Positions 8,456 to 16,090 of a DNA stretch of 64,000 nt are shown here, in pieces; within the stretch, counting starts at the first letter, position 1; the number at the start of each line of letters is the position of its first letter. The position numbers and the translations under genes are program-made. The notes below the pieces were generated by a model. The model saw nothing but the letters and a program-made list of their open reading frames with translations, was not told where the DNA came from and searched no databases. Source of the DNA: CBDBJR01 sp965206445 (GTDB lineage: Bacteria; Pseudomonadota; Gammaproteobacteria; Arenicellales; Poriferihabitantaceae); the NCBI GenBank assembly GCA_965206445.1, contig CBDBJR010000002.1:806001-870000 (forward strand), read 5' to 3'.

Positions 8456-9374
8456 CGCTGCCTGGCTGGCGGTGGATTGGGGCAGTTCGCGCTTGCGCGT
8501 GTGGGCTATCGCTCCGGATGGTGCCGTGGTTGGCGAAGCGCACACCACCGAAGGGGCGGCGGACCTGGAGCCGGGCGGGTTTGAACCGTGTCTGCTCGCG
8601 GCAGCAGCAGATTTTCTCGATGACGCGCGCGCGACGCGGGCGCTGATCTGCGGCATGGCGGGGGCGCGCAGTCGCTGGCGGGAAGCGCCTTACATAATGA
8701 CGCCGTGCTCGCCGCTCGATGTCGCCCGGCGCATGGTCGCAGCGCCCACGCGGGATGCCCGCTTGTCGGTGCATATTCTGCCCGGCGTTGCCCAGCAGCA
8801 GCCGTGCGATGTGATGCGCGGCGAAGAGACGCAAATTGCCGGCCTGCTCGCGCGCCGCCCGGATTTTTGCGGTGTGGCCTGCCTGCCGGGTACGCATACC
8901 AAGTGGGCGAGGATTGCGGACGGAAAAATTACCGCATTCACGACGCTGATGAGCGGCGAGATGTTTTATCTGTGCTCGCAGGTTTCGGTGCTGCGCAGCG
9001 CGATCTCATCCGCGCCCGAGGAGTGGGACGAAAGCGCGTTTGCCGCGGCGTTGCGCACGACGTTCACCCATCCCGAAAAGATCGCCGCGGCGTTGTTTTC
9101 CATTCGCGCCGAGAGTGTGTTGGGTGACTTGCCCAAATCCGCCGCGCGCGCGCGTTTGTCAGGCTACTGGCTCGGGCTGGAAATCGCCGCCACGCGCGCC
9201 TACTGGCACGACGCCGGTACGGTGGCCATTATCGGCGAACCGATGCTGTGCCGGCAGTATCAACGCGCGCTCGCCGAGCAAAAAGTCGCCGGCGAAATTC
9301 TGGCCGCGCAGGAACTGACCCTCGCCGGGCTGCTGAACATCAGCCGTGCGACGGGGGTGGGCGGGTTGCAATGA
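8442..9374 (+). CDS. dgoK: 2-dehydro-3-deoxygalactonokinase
   Basis: A 310-residue kinase that would phosphorylate 2-keto-3-deoxygalactonate to the 6-phosphate in the cytoplasm. Recognisable family segments are the N-terminal phosphate-binding VDWGSSRLRVW, LPGTHTKWARI, FTTLMSGEMFYL and the C-terminal YWLGLEIAATRAYW. The ATG at 8442 overlaps the stop of the preceding gene by 14 nt and gives the normal length; the frame is open further upstream but only as a shadow of that gene. It is translationally coupled on both sides (ATGA overlap with the aldolase). Confidence 0.88.
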   Translation: MRGVDAAWLAVDWGSSRLRVWAIAPDGAVVGEAHTTEGAADLEPGGFEPCLLAAAADFLDDARATRALICGMAGARSRWREAPYIMTPCSPLDVARRMVAAPTRDARLSVHILPGVAQQQPCDVMRGEETQIAGLLARRPDFCGVACLPGTHTKWARIADGKITAFTTLMSGEMFYLCSQVSVLRSAISSAPEEWDESAFAAALRTTFTHPEKIAAALFSIRAESVLGDLPKSAARARLSGYWLGLEIAATRAYWHDAGTVAIIGEPMLCRQYQRALAEQKVAGEILAAQELTLAGLLNISRATGVGGLQ

Positions 9375-9991
9375 ATGAGATAAAAAACCTGATTGCGATT
9401 TTACGCGGCATTACGCCGCCCGATGCCGTGGCGGTGGCCGGTGCGCTGGTGGCAGCCGGTTTTGTGCGCATCGAAGTGCCGCTCAACTCGCCGCAGCCGA
9501 TGGACAGCATCGCCGCCATGGTTGAGGCGTTTGGCGAGGTCGCCGAATTCGGCGCCGGCACGGTTTTGTCGCCGCGCGCGGTCGGCAGGGTGGCGGCGGT
9601 CGGCGGGCGTTTTGTGGTGTCGCCGAACTGCGATTGCGCGGTGATCGAGGCGACCAAAAATGCCGGGCTGGGTTCGATGCCCGGCATACTCACGCCCAGC
9701 GAAGCCTTGACCGCAATCGCCGCCGGCGCCGATGCGCTGAAGGTTTTCCCGGCGGTGCAAATCGGCGTGGCCGGGTTGAGCGCCCTTAAAGCGGTGTTGC
9801 CGCCGATCGATTTGATCGTCGTGGGTGGTGTGGACGAACGACAATTTTCCGAATGGCTCAAGGCCGGCGCGAATGGATTTGGCATCGGCGGCGCCCTCTA
9901 TCGCCCCGGCATGCCCGCCGCCGAGGTGGCGGTTCGCGCCGCTGCCATCATCGCGCAATACCGGGCAGCGGGTGCGGCCGGGTCGGTTTAA
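9371..9991 (+). CDS. dgoA: 2-dehydro-3-deoxy-6-phosphogalactonate aldolase
   Basis: A 206-residue class I aldolase of the KDPG/KHG family that would split 2-keto-3-deoxy-6-phosphogalactonate into pyruvate and glyceraldehyde 3-phosphate. The Schiff-base lysine is K124 (DALKVFPA), the acid-base glutamate is E35 (RIEVPLNS), and the phosphate loop is VVGGV followed by GIGGALYRPG. Its ATG overlaps the dgoK stop as ATGA. This is the last gene of the three-gene operon, followed about 90 nt later by a hairpin with a T run. No dehydrogenase, transporter or regulator of the pathway is adjacent. Confidence 0.9.
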   Translation: MNEIKNLIAILRGITPPDAVAVAGALVAAGFVRIEVPLNSPQPMDSIAAMVEAFGEVAEFGAGTVLSPRAVGRVAAVGGRFVVSPNCDCAVIEATKNAGLGSMPGILTPSEALTAIAAGADALKVFPAVQIGVAGLSALKAVLPPIDLIVVGGVDERQFSEWLKAGANGFGIGGALYRPGMPAAEVAVRAAAIIAQYRAAGAAGSV

Positions 9992-10080
9992 TCGTCTTTT
10001 CCGCTGTTTTGGCGGCCACGCCGGGGGGCGGCGGTGATTTTGCTGTTCTGCGGCGGCATCCATGCCGGTTGCAAACCGTC

Positions 10081-10108
10081 GGTGCCGGATTTTTCCGGCA
10101 TTTTCACC
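10081..10108 (+). terminator. Rho-independent terminator after the sugar-acid operon
   Basis: A 7-bp stem TGCCGGA (10083-10089) pairs with TCCGGCA (10094-10100) around a four-T loop and is followed by TTTTC. GGTG and CACC flanking the structure can extend the pairing. It lies about 90 nt after the aldolase stop and before the next operon's promoter region. Confidence 0.65.
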
Positions 10109-10139
10109 GGCTCTGTTTCCGCGTAATCCGTGTATAGGC

Positions 10140-10168
10140 TTGTCAATGGTGATGTGAGGTGATAGGGT
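10140..10168 (+). promoter_or_regulatory. Possible sigma-70 promoter of the aldehyde oxidoreductase operon
   Basis: TTGTCA (10140-10145) and TAGGGT (10163-10168) are separated by 17 nt. The -35 box is good and the -10 box is weak. It would give a leader of about 80 nt before the ferredoxin subunit ATG. Assigned by consensus and position only. Confidence 0.35.
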
Positions 10169-10256
10169 TGTAAGTGTGGCGGTTTTCGTCAACCCTGGCG
10201 CCGGTGCTGGTCGGCATCGAGCGCGGTTTAACAAACATCAAGTACGGAGCAGAATC

Positions 10257-10739
10257 ATGCATAGATCACTATATATCGACGCCGATAAATGTACCGGTTG
10301 CCTGCAATGCGAAATGGCGTGTTCATACGAGGCCGAGGGGGTGTTCAATCCGGCCAAGTCGCGCATCAAAGTGTTTACGTTTCATGAAGAAGGCCGGTTT
10401 GTGCCGTATACCTGCACGCAGTGTGATGAGGCCTGGTGCATGTCGGCCTGCCCGGTCGATGCGATTACGATGAATCGCGCCACCGGCGCAATGGAAGTCA
10501 ATGAGTCGGTTTGCGTCGGCTGCAAGGTGTGCACCATTGCCTGTCCGTTTGGCACGGTGAATTATAATCAGGATAGCGGCAAGGTGATTAAATGCGATTT
10601 GTGTGGCGGTGCCCCCAAATGTGCGGAGGCCTGCCCGACGCAGGCGATTACCTATGTCGATGCCAATGCCACCGGGCTGGACAAAATGCGCACCTGGGCG
10701 GCTAAAACCGATAACGCAACAACAGCACGGGGGGTCTGA
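10257..10739 (+). CDS. aorA: AOR-associated polyferredoxin subunit (four 4Fe-4S clusters)
   Basis: A 160-residue electron-transfer protein with sixteen cysteines in four 4Fe-4S patterns: CTGCLQCEMAC (C12-C22), CTQCDEAWCMSACP, CVGCKVCTIACP and CDLCGGAPKCAEACP. The arrangement is that of HycB/NrfC-type ferredoxins accompanying tungsten aldehyde oxidoreductases, as in the AorABC enzyme of Aromatoleum. It would carry electrons between the tungsten subunit and the FAD subunit encoded downstream. The ATG at 10257 is preceded by GGAG at good spacing; the frame is open upstream but without similarity. It is separated by 2 nt from the catalytic subunit. Confidence 0.85.
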   Translation: MHRSLYIDADKCTGCLQCEMACSYEAEGVFNPAKSRIKVFTFHEEGRFVPYTCTQCDEAWCMSACPVDAITMNRATGAMEVNESVCVGCKVCTIACPFGTVNYNQDSGKVIKCDLCGGAPKCAEACPTQAITYVDANATGLDKMRTWAAKTDNATTARGV

Positions 10740-10741
10740 TC

Positions 10742-12598
10742 ATGAGCTGGACAAAAAAATTACTGCGCGTCAATTTGACCGACGGTTCGATCAAAGCAGA
10801 AGACGTGAACATGCAGTGGGCGGCCGAGTATATCGGTCAGCGCGGGCTTGGCACGCGCTATCTGGTGGCCGAAACGGATCCGAAGTGCGATCCGCTGGGG
10901 CCGGATAACAAGTTGATTTTTGCAACCGGGCCGTTGACCGGGACCACGGTGTCTACCGGCGGGCGCTATTCGGTGATTACCAAAAGCCCGCTGACCGGTG
11001 CGGTGGCGTGTTCAAATTCGGGCGGGTTTATCGGCGCGGAGTTGAAATCCGCCGGCTGGGATATGATTATATTCGAAGGCAAGGCGCCCTCTCCGGTCTA
11101 CCTGAATATCGAGAACGAAAACGCGACGCTGATGCCGGCCGATGCTATCTGGGGCAAATCGGTGTGGGAGGCGGACAAGCTGCTGCATCAAAAGCATCAG
11201 GATGAGCAAATGCGCATTGCCGTGGTTGGGCGCGCGGCGGAGGCGGGCTGTCTGTATTCGGCGATCATCAATGACTTGCATCGGGCTGCGGGGCGCTCCG
11301 GTGTCGGTACGGTGATGGCCTCGAAAAACCTCAAGGCGGTTACCGTGCGCGGCACTCGAGGCGTGGGCAATATCAAGGATCCGGTGCGGTTTATGCAAAC
11401 GGTTGCCGAGCAAAAGCAGGTGTTGAAGGAGAATGCGGTGACGGGGCAGGGGCTGCCGGCATTGGGCACGCAGGTGTTGATGAACGTGATCAATGAAATC
11501 GGTTCGCTGCCGACCAACAACATGCAGGAAGTCCAGTTTGCCGATGCCGGCAAGATTTCCGGTGAGGCGATGCTGGAACCGCGTGCCGGCGACGGCAAGC
11601 CGAATTTGACGACCAACGCCGCTTGTTTTAGCTGCACTATCGCCTGCGGGCGCATTTCGACCATCGATAAAACGCACTTTTCGGTTCAGAACAAGCCGCA
11701 ATACTGGGGCAATTCCGGTGGCCTGGAGTATGAGGCCGCCTGGGCGATGGGTGCGGATACCGGGGTTGGGGATCTGGACGCGATTACCTATACCAATTTT
11801 GTCTGCAATGAAGACGGCATTGACCCGATTTCATTCGGCGCCACGGTGGCCGCGGCGATGGAGTTGTTTTCGCTCGGGGCGATTACCGCCAAACAGACGG
11901 ATGGGATGGAGTTGCAGTTTGGTTCGGCTGAAGCGCTGACCTGGTGCGTTGAGCAGGTCGCTGCCGGCACTGCGTTTGGCAAGGAGCTGGGGCTGGGGTC
12001 AAAACGGCTGTGTGAAAAGTATGGCCACCCGGAATTGTCGATGACGGTAAAAGGTCAGGAATTTCCCGCGTATGATCCGCGCGGTATTCAGGGCATGGGC
12101 CTGGCTTATGCGACCTCTAATCGCGGCGCCTGCCATTTGCGCGGCTATACCGTGGCTTCCGAGGTGCTGGGGATTCCGGAGAAAACCGACCCGCTGGAAA
12201 CCGACGGCAAGGCCGGTCTGGTCAAAGCGTTTCAGGATGCCACTGCCGCGGTTGATTCGATGGGCATTTGTGTTTTTACCACCTTTGCCTGGACGCTGGA
12301 TAACATGGCGCCGCAGATCGATGCCGCCTGTGAGGGTGAGTGGAGCGTCGAACGTCTGGCGGAAGCCGGCGAGCGAATCTGGAACCTGGAGCGGGATTAC
12401 AATATGCGCGCCGGGTTTACCGGGGCCGATGATACGTTGCCGAAGCGCTTGCTGCAGGAGGCGGCGAAAACCGGGCCGGCGGCGGGTAAAGTCAACCGAT
12501 TGGATGAGATGCTGCCCGAGTATTACCGTCTGCGCGGCTGGACCGAAGGCGGTCAGCTAACCGATACGGTGCGGCAGAAGTTCTCGCTACCGGCATGA
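10742..12598 (+). CDS. aorB: Tungsten-type aldehyde:ferredoxin oxidoreductase catalytic subunit
   Basis: A 618-residue member of the AOR family, which oxidises aldehydes to carboxylic acids on a bis-pterin tungsten centre (some members may use molybdenum). The N-terminal domain has the family's glycine-rich GGRYSVITKSPLTGA and SNSGGFIGAELKSAGWD. The single 4Fe-4S cluster is bound by C295, C298 and C302 (ACFSCTIACG) plus C510 in DSMGIC. The length matches AOR enzymes. It lies between the ferredoxin gene and the FAD gene, whose ATG overlaps its stop (ATGA). The presence of COX15 and Coq7 elsewhere in the window suggests an aerobic host, unlike the classical anaerobic AOR organisms. Substrate unknown. 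Confidence 0.92.
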   Translation: MSWTKKLLRVNLTDGSIKAEDVNMQWAAEYIGQRGLGTRYLVAETDPKCDPLGPDNKLIFATGPLTGTTVSTGGRYSVITKSPLTGAVACSNSGGFIGAELKSAGWDMIIFEGKAPSPVYLNIENENATLMPADAIWGKSVWEADKLLHQKHQDEQMRIAVVGRAAEAGCLYSAIINDLHRAAGRSGVGTVMASKNLKAVTVRGTRGVGNIKDPVRFMQTVAEQKQVLKENAVTGQGLPALGTQVLMNVINEIGSLPTNNMQEVQFADAGKISGEAMLEPRAGDGKPNLTTNAACFSCTIACGRISTIDKTHFSVQNKPQYWGNSGGLEYEAAWAMGADTGVGDLDAITYTNFVCNEDGIDPISFGATVAAAMELFSLGAITAKQTDGMELQFGSAEALTWCVEQVAAGTAFGKELGLGSKRLCEKYGHPELSMTVKGQEFPAYDPRGIQGMGLAYATSNRGACHLRGYTVASEVLGIPEKTDPLETDGKAGLVKAFQDATAAVDSMGICVFTTFAWTLDNMAPQIDAACEGEWSVERLAEAGERIWNLERDYNMRAGFTGADDTLPKRLLQEAAKTGPAAGKVNRLDEMLPEYYRLRGWTEGGQLTDTVRQKFSLPA

Positions 12599-13839
12599 AG
12601 CATGTGATTCTGGGTGCAGGGCCGGCCGGCGTTGTCGCCGCCGAGACCCTGCGCCGACTCGATCCGTCGGCCGGCATTACGCTGATCGGCGATGAGCCGG
12701 AACCGCCCTATTCGCGCATGGCTATCCCGTATTTGTTGAGTGATAACATTGATGAAGCGGGAACCCATCTGCGCAAAGCCGATACGCATTTCAGCGAACT
12801 GGGCATCGAGATTGTAACCGGGCGCGCCGCATCGATCGATGCGGCGGAGCAAACCGTCGTACTCGACGATGGCGGCAGGCGCGCGTACGACAAGCTGTTG
12901 GTGGCGACCGGTTCCAAACCGATTGTCCCGCCGATTCCGGGCATCGACCACCCTGGCGTGGCGAATTGCTGGACGCTGCAGGATGCGCGCAAAATTACCG
13001 CCGGCATTTCGCCGGGGGCGCCTGTTGTGCTGATCGGTGCCGGCTTTATCGGCTGTATCATTCTCGAATCGCTGGTATCTGCGGGCGCCGAACTCACGGT
13101 AATCGAAATGGGTAATCGCATGGTGCCGCGCATGCTGGACGAGACCTGCGGCACGATGCTGCACCGGTGGTGCGAACAAAAAGGCGTGCGGGTGCTGACC
13201 GGCGCTACCGTAGAGGCAATCGAGCCGGCTGGCGGGCAGATGAAGGTGGTCGTCAAAGACGGCCCGGCGGTGGAGGCCAGGCTGGTGATTTCAGCGACCG
13301 GGGTCGAGGCAAACGGCGGTTTTTTGCAGGGCTGCGGTGCGCAGTTGGAAAATAATGCGGTGGTGATTGATGACTATATGGCCTCCTCGGTGCGCAATAT
13401 TTATGCCGCCGGCGATGTCGCCTGCGGCAAGGACTTTTCTACCGGTCAGTTGAGTGTGCAGGCAATCCAGCCAACGGCGGTAGATCATGGGCGTGTGGCG
13501 GCAAACAATATGCACCGCCACGGCGCAATCCGCCACCAGGGCAGCGTGTTGATGAATGTGCTGGATACCATGGGGTTGATTTCGGTGTCCTATGGCCAGT
13601 GGCAAGGCGTTGACGGCGGCGATGTCGGTGTGTTGGTTGATGAGCCGGGGTTTCGCTATATCAATCTACAGTTTGAGGATGATCGTCTGGTTGGCGGCAA
13701 TGCGCTGGGCTTGACCCAGCACGTTGGCATACTGCGCGGTTTGATTCAGGGGCGATTCCACCTGCGTGACTGGAAGCGGCGTCTGCTTGACAATCCGTTG
13801 CAGCTGATGGAGGCGTATCTTGCCGTCACTCAGGGATAG
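12595..13839 (+). CDS. aorC: FAD/NAD(P)-dependent oxidoreductase subunit of the AOR system
   Basis: A 414-residue two-dinucleotide-fold flavoprotein. The FAD site is GAGPAGVVAAETLRR near the N-terminus, the NAD(P) site is LIGAGFIGCIILESL near residue 145, and the second FAD motif is YAAGDVACG near residue 270. EPPYSRMAIPYLL resembles NADH oxidase/nitrite reductase-type reductases. In AorABC enzymes such a subunit links the ferredoxin chain to NAD+, allowing NAD-dependent aldehyde oxidation or the reverse acid reduction. The ATG overlaps the catalytic subunit stop, so the two are translationally coupled. Confidence 0.85.
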   Translation: MKHVILGAGPAGVVAAETLRRLDPSAGITLIGDEPEPPYSRMAIPYLLSDNIDEAGTHLRKADTHFSELGIEIVTGRAASIDAAEQTVVLDDGGRRAYDKLLVATGSKPIVPPIPGIDHPGVANCWTLQDARKITAGISPGAPVVLIGAGFIGCIILESLVSAGAELTVIEMGNRMVPRMLDETCGTMLHRWCEQKGVRVLTGATVEAIEPAGGQMKVVVKDGPAVEARLVISATGVEANGGFLQGCGAQLENNAVVIDDYMASSVRNIYAAGDVACGKDFSTGQLSVQAIQPTAVDHGRVAANNMHRHGAIRHQGSVLMNVLDTMGLISVSYGQWQGVDGGDVGVLVDEPGFRYINLQFEDDRLVGGNALGLTQHVGILRGLIQGRFHLRDWKRRLLDNPLQLMEAYLAVTQG

Positions 13840-13891
13840 CCCGAGCGGCTGCTGATTGCGGGCCGGGTTTGAGTGGGGCGTTCGGGTTGCC

Positions 13892-13927
13892 GACACTGCC
13901 GACATTGCCAACATTGCCAACATTGAC
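13892..13927 (+). repeat. Four 9-nt tandem repeat units upstream of the first moaD-like gene
   Basis: Units GACACTGCC, GACATTGCC, AACATTGCC and AACATTGAC follow one another without spacing. They are in frame with the downstream MoaD-like protein and could encode D-T-A, D-I-A, N-I-A, N-I-D if translation began farther upstream. They lie between the FAD subunit stop and the probable TTG start at 13952. Confidence 0.75.
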
Positions 13928-13951
13928 ATAAAAACGCAGGTAGCTATCTCG

Positions 13952-14200
13952 TTGCAGGTTACGTTCAAGCTGTTTGCCTCGCTGGCAATCTATCTGCCGC
14001 CCGTTGCGGTAAGGAATGTGCTTGAGTTGGAGGTGGACGAAGGCACGACGCCGATTGGTTTGATCGAGCGGTTTGCAGTGCCTCGATCGGAGGTGCATCT
14101 GGCGCTGGTGAACGGTGTTTATTTGCCTGCATCCGGCTGGACGGTGCCGTTGAAGCCGGGCGATGCATTGGCACTCTGGCCGCCTGTGGCGGGCGGGTGA
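13952..14200 (+). CDS. MoaD/ThiS-family sulfur carrier protein (first copy)
   Basis: An 82-residue beta-grasp protein ending in the diagnostic Gly-Gly (PPVAGG). Family features are the N-terminal strand VTFKLFASL, the conserved LVNGVYLP segment and the C-terminal DALALWPPVAGG. It would carry thiocarboxylate sulfur for the dithiolene of molybdopterin, the cofactor of the neighbouring AOR. There is no ATG in a suitable place: I use TTG 13952, which gives the same start and length as its paralog at 14596. The frame is open back to 13856 through a 9-nt repeat. It is separated by 3 nt from the next gene. Confidence 0.72.
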   Translation: MQVTFKLFASLAIYLPPVAVRNVLELEVDEGTTPIGLIERFAVPRSEVHLALVNGVYLPASGWTVPLKPGDALALWPPVAGG

Positions 14201-14203
14201 GCG

Positions 14204-14503
14204 ATGCCGGCCCCGGTATTCAGCTATGCCGCCGAAATGGGTTTCAGCCACCGGGAGTTGCATAGCCGGCTGCCTTCGGCGGTGGCGCCCTATCGCGTTT
14301 CTCAGCTCAGCCCGACCGCGCTTCGATTTTCTCATGATGCGTATTGGGTGGAGATGCTGCTGCAAGCCGAAACGGTACGGCGAATTGCGTCGATCGCGCT
14401 GCCGGTAACCGGGATCGAACTGAATTTCTATCAGATGCCTGAAACAGAGTATCGGCGGTTTTTGCATCGCTTCAAGCGCTACCTGCACAAAGGCGGCGGA
14501 TGA
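14204..14503 (+). CDS. Unrecognised 99-residue protein between two MoaD-like genes
   Basis: I do not recognise this protein. It is 99 residues, has no cysteine, no signal peptide and no membrane segment, and is rich in aromatic and basic residues. Visible segments are GFSHRELHSRLPSAV near the N-terminus, AYWVEMLLQAETVRR in the middle and RRFLHRFKRYLHKGGG at the end; the terminal three glycines are notable beside two Gly-Gly carriers. The ATG is 3 nt after the preceding stop, so it is almost certainly co-translated within the AOR operon. A role in tungsten cofactor assembly or AOR maturation is inference from position only. Confidence 0.65.
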   Translation: MPAPVFSYAAEMGFSHRELHSRLPSAVAPYRVSQLSPTALRFSHDAYWVEMLLQAETVRRIASIALPVTGIELNFYQMPETEYRRFLHRFKRYLHKGGG

Positions 14504-14595
14504 GGCGGGTCTGCCGGTGGTTGTGCTGAGATTATCTTCGCTTTGAGACGTCAATTTGAGAATCGGGCTGCACAGTTGGTGAAAAATCAAACAGG

Positions 14596-14850
14596 ATGCC
14601 AGTGAACGTCACCATCAAATTTATGTCGAGTTTGATGACGTATTCGCCGCAAGGGGCGGATGCGGCGGGATTCGAGCTCGACCTCGAGCAGCCGGTGACG
14701 CCCCATCAGATAGTCGAGCGCTACCGTATCCCGCTCGATCAGGTTCGGGTTATGATGGTAAACGGGGTATTTCTGCCGCCCGAAAAGCGTGACAACGCCT
14801 TGCAGGATGGTGATGTGCTGTCCGTTTGGCCGGTTATTCAGGGAGGGTAG
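14596..14850 (+). CDS. MoaD/ThiS-family sulfur carrier protein (second copy)
   Basis: An 84-residue beta-grasp protein ending in Gly-Gly (WPVIQGG), paralogous to the protein at 13952-14200. Shared positions include the I-V-E-R/L-I-E-R helix, the MVNGVFLPP/LVNGVYLPA turn and D-V-L-S-V-W-P before the tail. It starts with ATG at 14596 after a 92-nt gap and precedes moaA by 74 nt. Two carriers in one operon suggest that one serves the general pterin pathway and the other the AOR cofactor, or that they act sequentially; the sequence does not decide between these. Confidence 0.82.
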   Translation: MPVNVTIKFMSSLMTYSPQGADAAGFELDLEQPVTPHQIVERYRIPLDQVRVMMVNGVFLPPEKRDNALQDGDVLSVWPVIQGG

Positions 14851-14924
14851 CTTGTCGGTGGCGCCGTTCAATGCCGTTGACTCGACGACAATGACATCAG
14901 CACAGCTGCTGCACGGTATTATTT

Positions 14925-15965
14925 ATGATTGAAAAAGCCGATATTGGAGATAAATTGCATCGTCGGTTGCACGATCTGCGCATATCGGTCACCGATCGGT
15001 GTAATTTTCGGTGCGGCTACTGCATGCCCAAAGATGTATTTGGCAAAGGGTATCGATTTCTGCGCAATACCGCACTGCTGCGGAGCGATGAGCTTGAACG
15101 GCTGGTGCGAATATTGGTCGGCCTGGGGGTCGAAAAAATACGCCTTACCGGCGGTGAGCCGCTGTTGCGAAAAGAGCTTGAAGAGATTATCGAGCGGGTT
15201 GCCGCTATTCCGGGGGTGAACGATGTTGCGTTGACAACCAATGCATCGTTGTTGACGCCCGCTCGAGCCGAAACGCTGAAATCCGCCGGTGTCCGCCGAA
15301 TCAATATCAGTCTCGATGCGCTCGACCCGTTGATTTACCAACAAATCAACCAGATACCCGTGCCAATAACGCAGATTCTTGACGGCGTGGACAGTGCACT
15401 GGCGGCCGGGTTTGAATCGGTGAAAATCAACATGGTGGTGCAAAAAGGCGTGAACGATGCCGATATTCTGCCGATGGCCGAGTATTTCCGTCATAGCGGC
15501 GCTATTTTGCGCATGATTGAATTTATGGATGTCGGCAACCACAATCAATGGCACCTTGATCGGGTCTTTACCGCGCAACAGATTGTCGATCGCATCGCGA
15601 GCCGCTATCCCTTGAGCGCGTGCGGCGCGAACTATCGAGGCGAAGTGGCGAAGCGGTGGGCGTATCGCGACGGGGCGGGTGAGATTGGTGTTATCGCATC
15701 GATCACCCAGCCTTTTTGCGGTGATTGCAGCCGCGCCCGCCTGTCGGCGATCGGCGAGTTGTTTACCTGCCTGTTTGCTGTCCGCGGCTTTGATTTGCGC
15801 CGATTATTGCGTCAGGGGGTGGGTGATGCGGCGGTTGAAAATCAAATTCGATCGATCTGGCGACAGCGCGATGACCAGTATTCGGTGCTCAGGCAAGCGG
15901 GCCCCCGCCCTGGGGGATTGGCAGGAACCAGCCAGAAAGTCGAGATGTCCTATATCGGTGGATAG
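14925..15965 (+). CDS. moaA: GTP 3',8-cyclase, molybdenum/tungsten cofactor biosynthesis
   Basis: A 346-residue radical SAM enzyme that starts pterin cofactor synthesis by rearranging GTP, with MoaC, to cyclic pyranopterin monophosphate. The N-terminal SAM cluster motif is CNFRCGYC, followed by LTGGEPLLR; the C-terminal GTP cluster is PFCGDC and a third cysteine in ELFTC. The C-terminus is Gly-Gly (SYIGG), as MoaA activity requires. The ATG at 14925 is within the same operon as the AOR genes, suggesting dedicated or boosted cofactor supply. MoaC, MoaE, MoeA and a tungstate transporter are not in the window. Confidence 0.93.
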   Translation: MIEKADIGDKLHRRLHDLRISVTDRCNFRCGYCMPKDVFGKGYRFLRNTALLRSDELERLVRILVGLGVEKIRLTGGEPLLRKELEEIIERVAAIPGVNDVALTTNASLLTPARAETLKSAGVRRINISLDALDPLIYQQINQIPVPITQILDGVDSALAAGFESVKINMVVQKGVNDADILPMAEYFRHSGAILRMIEFMDVGNHNQWHLDRVFTAQQIVDRIASRYPLSACGANYRGEVAKRWAYRDGAGEIGVIASITQPFCGDCSRARLSAIGELFTCLFAVRGFDLRRLLRQGVGDAAVENQIRSIWRQRDDQYSVLRQAGPRPGGLAGTSQKVEMSYIGG

Positions 15966-15977
15966 CAAATCTACCGA

Positions 15978-16045
15978 GCTGTAATCAAGCCCACGCTGTA
16001 ATCCGACCCACGCTGTAATCCGACCCACGCTGTAATCCGACTTGT
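15978..16045. repeat. Four tandem copies of a 17-bp repeat
   Basis: The unit GCTGTAATCCGACCCAC occupies 15995-16011 and 16012-16028 exactly. A first degenerate copy lies at 15978-15994 (AAGC replaces CGAC in the middle) and a last one at 16029-16045 (ends in TTGT). The array begins 12 nt after the moaA stop and is non-coding. Confidence 0.9.
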
Positions 16046-16090
16046 GGCCTTGCCGTTTTAGTTAACCGCCTGCCAAAGACCTGATAATCC

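Noticed and set aside
13826..14590. 254-codon open frame on the minus strand across the moaD-like genes
   Set aside because: It would run opposite three plus-strand small genes, two of which show clear MoaD-type features and operon spacing.
15978..16045. Possible CRISPR array
   Set aside because: The 17-bp units are directly adjacent without spacers and only four in number; no cas genes in the window.
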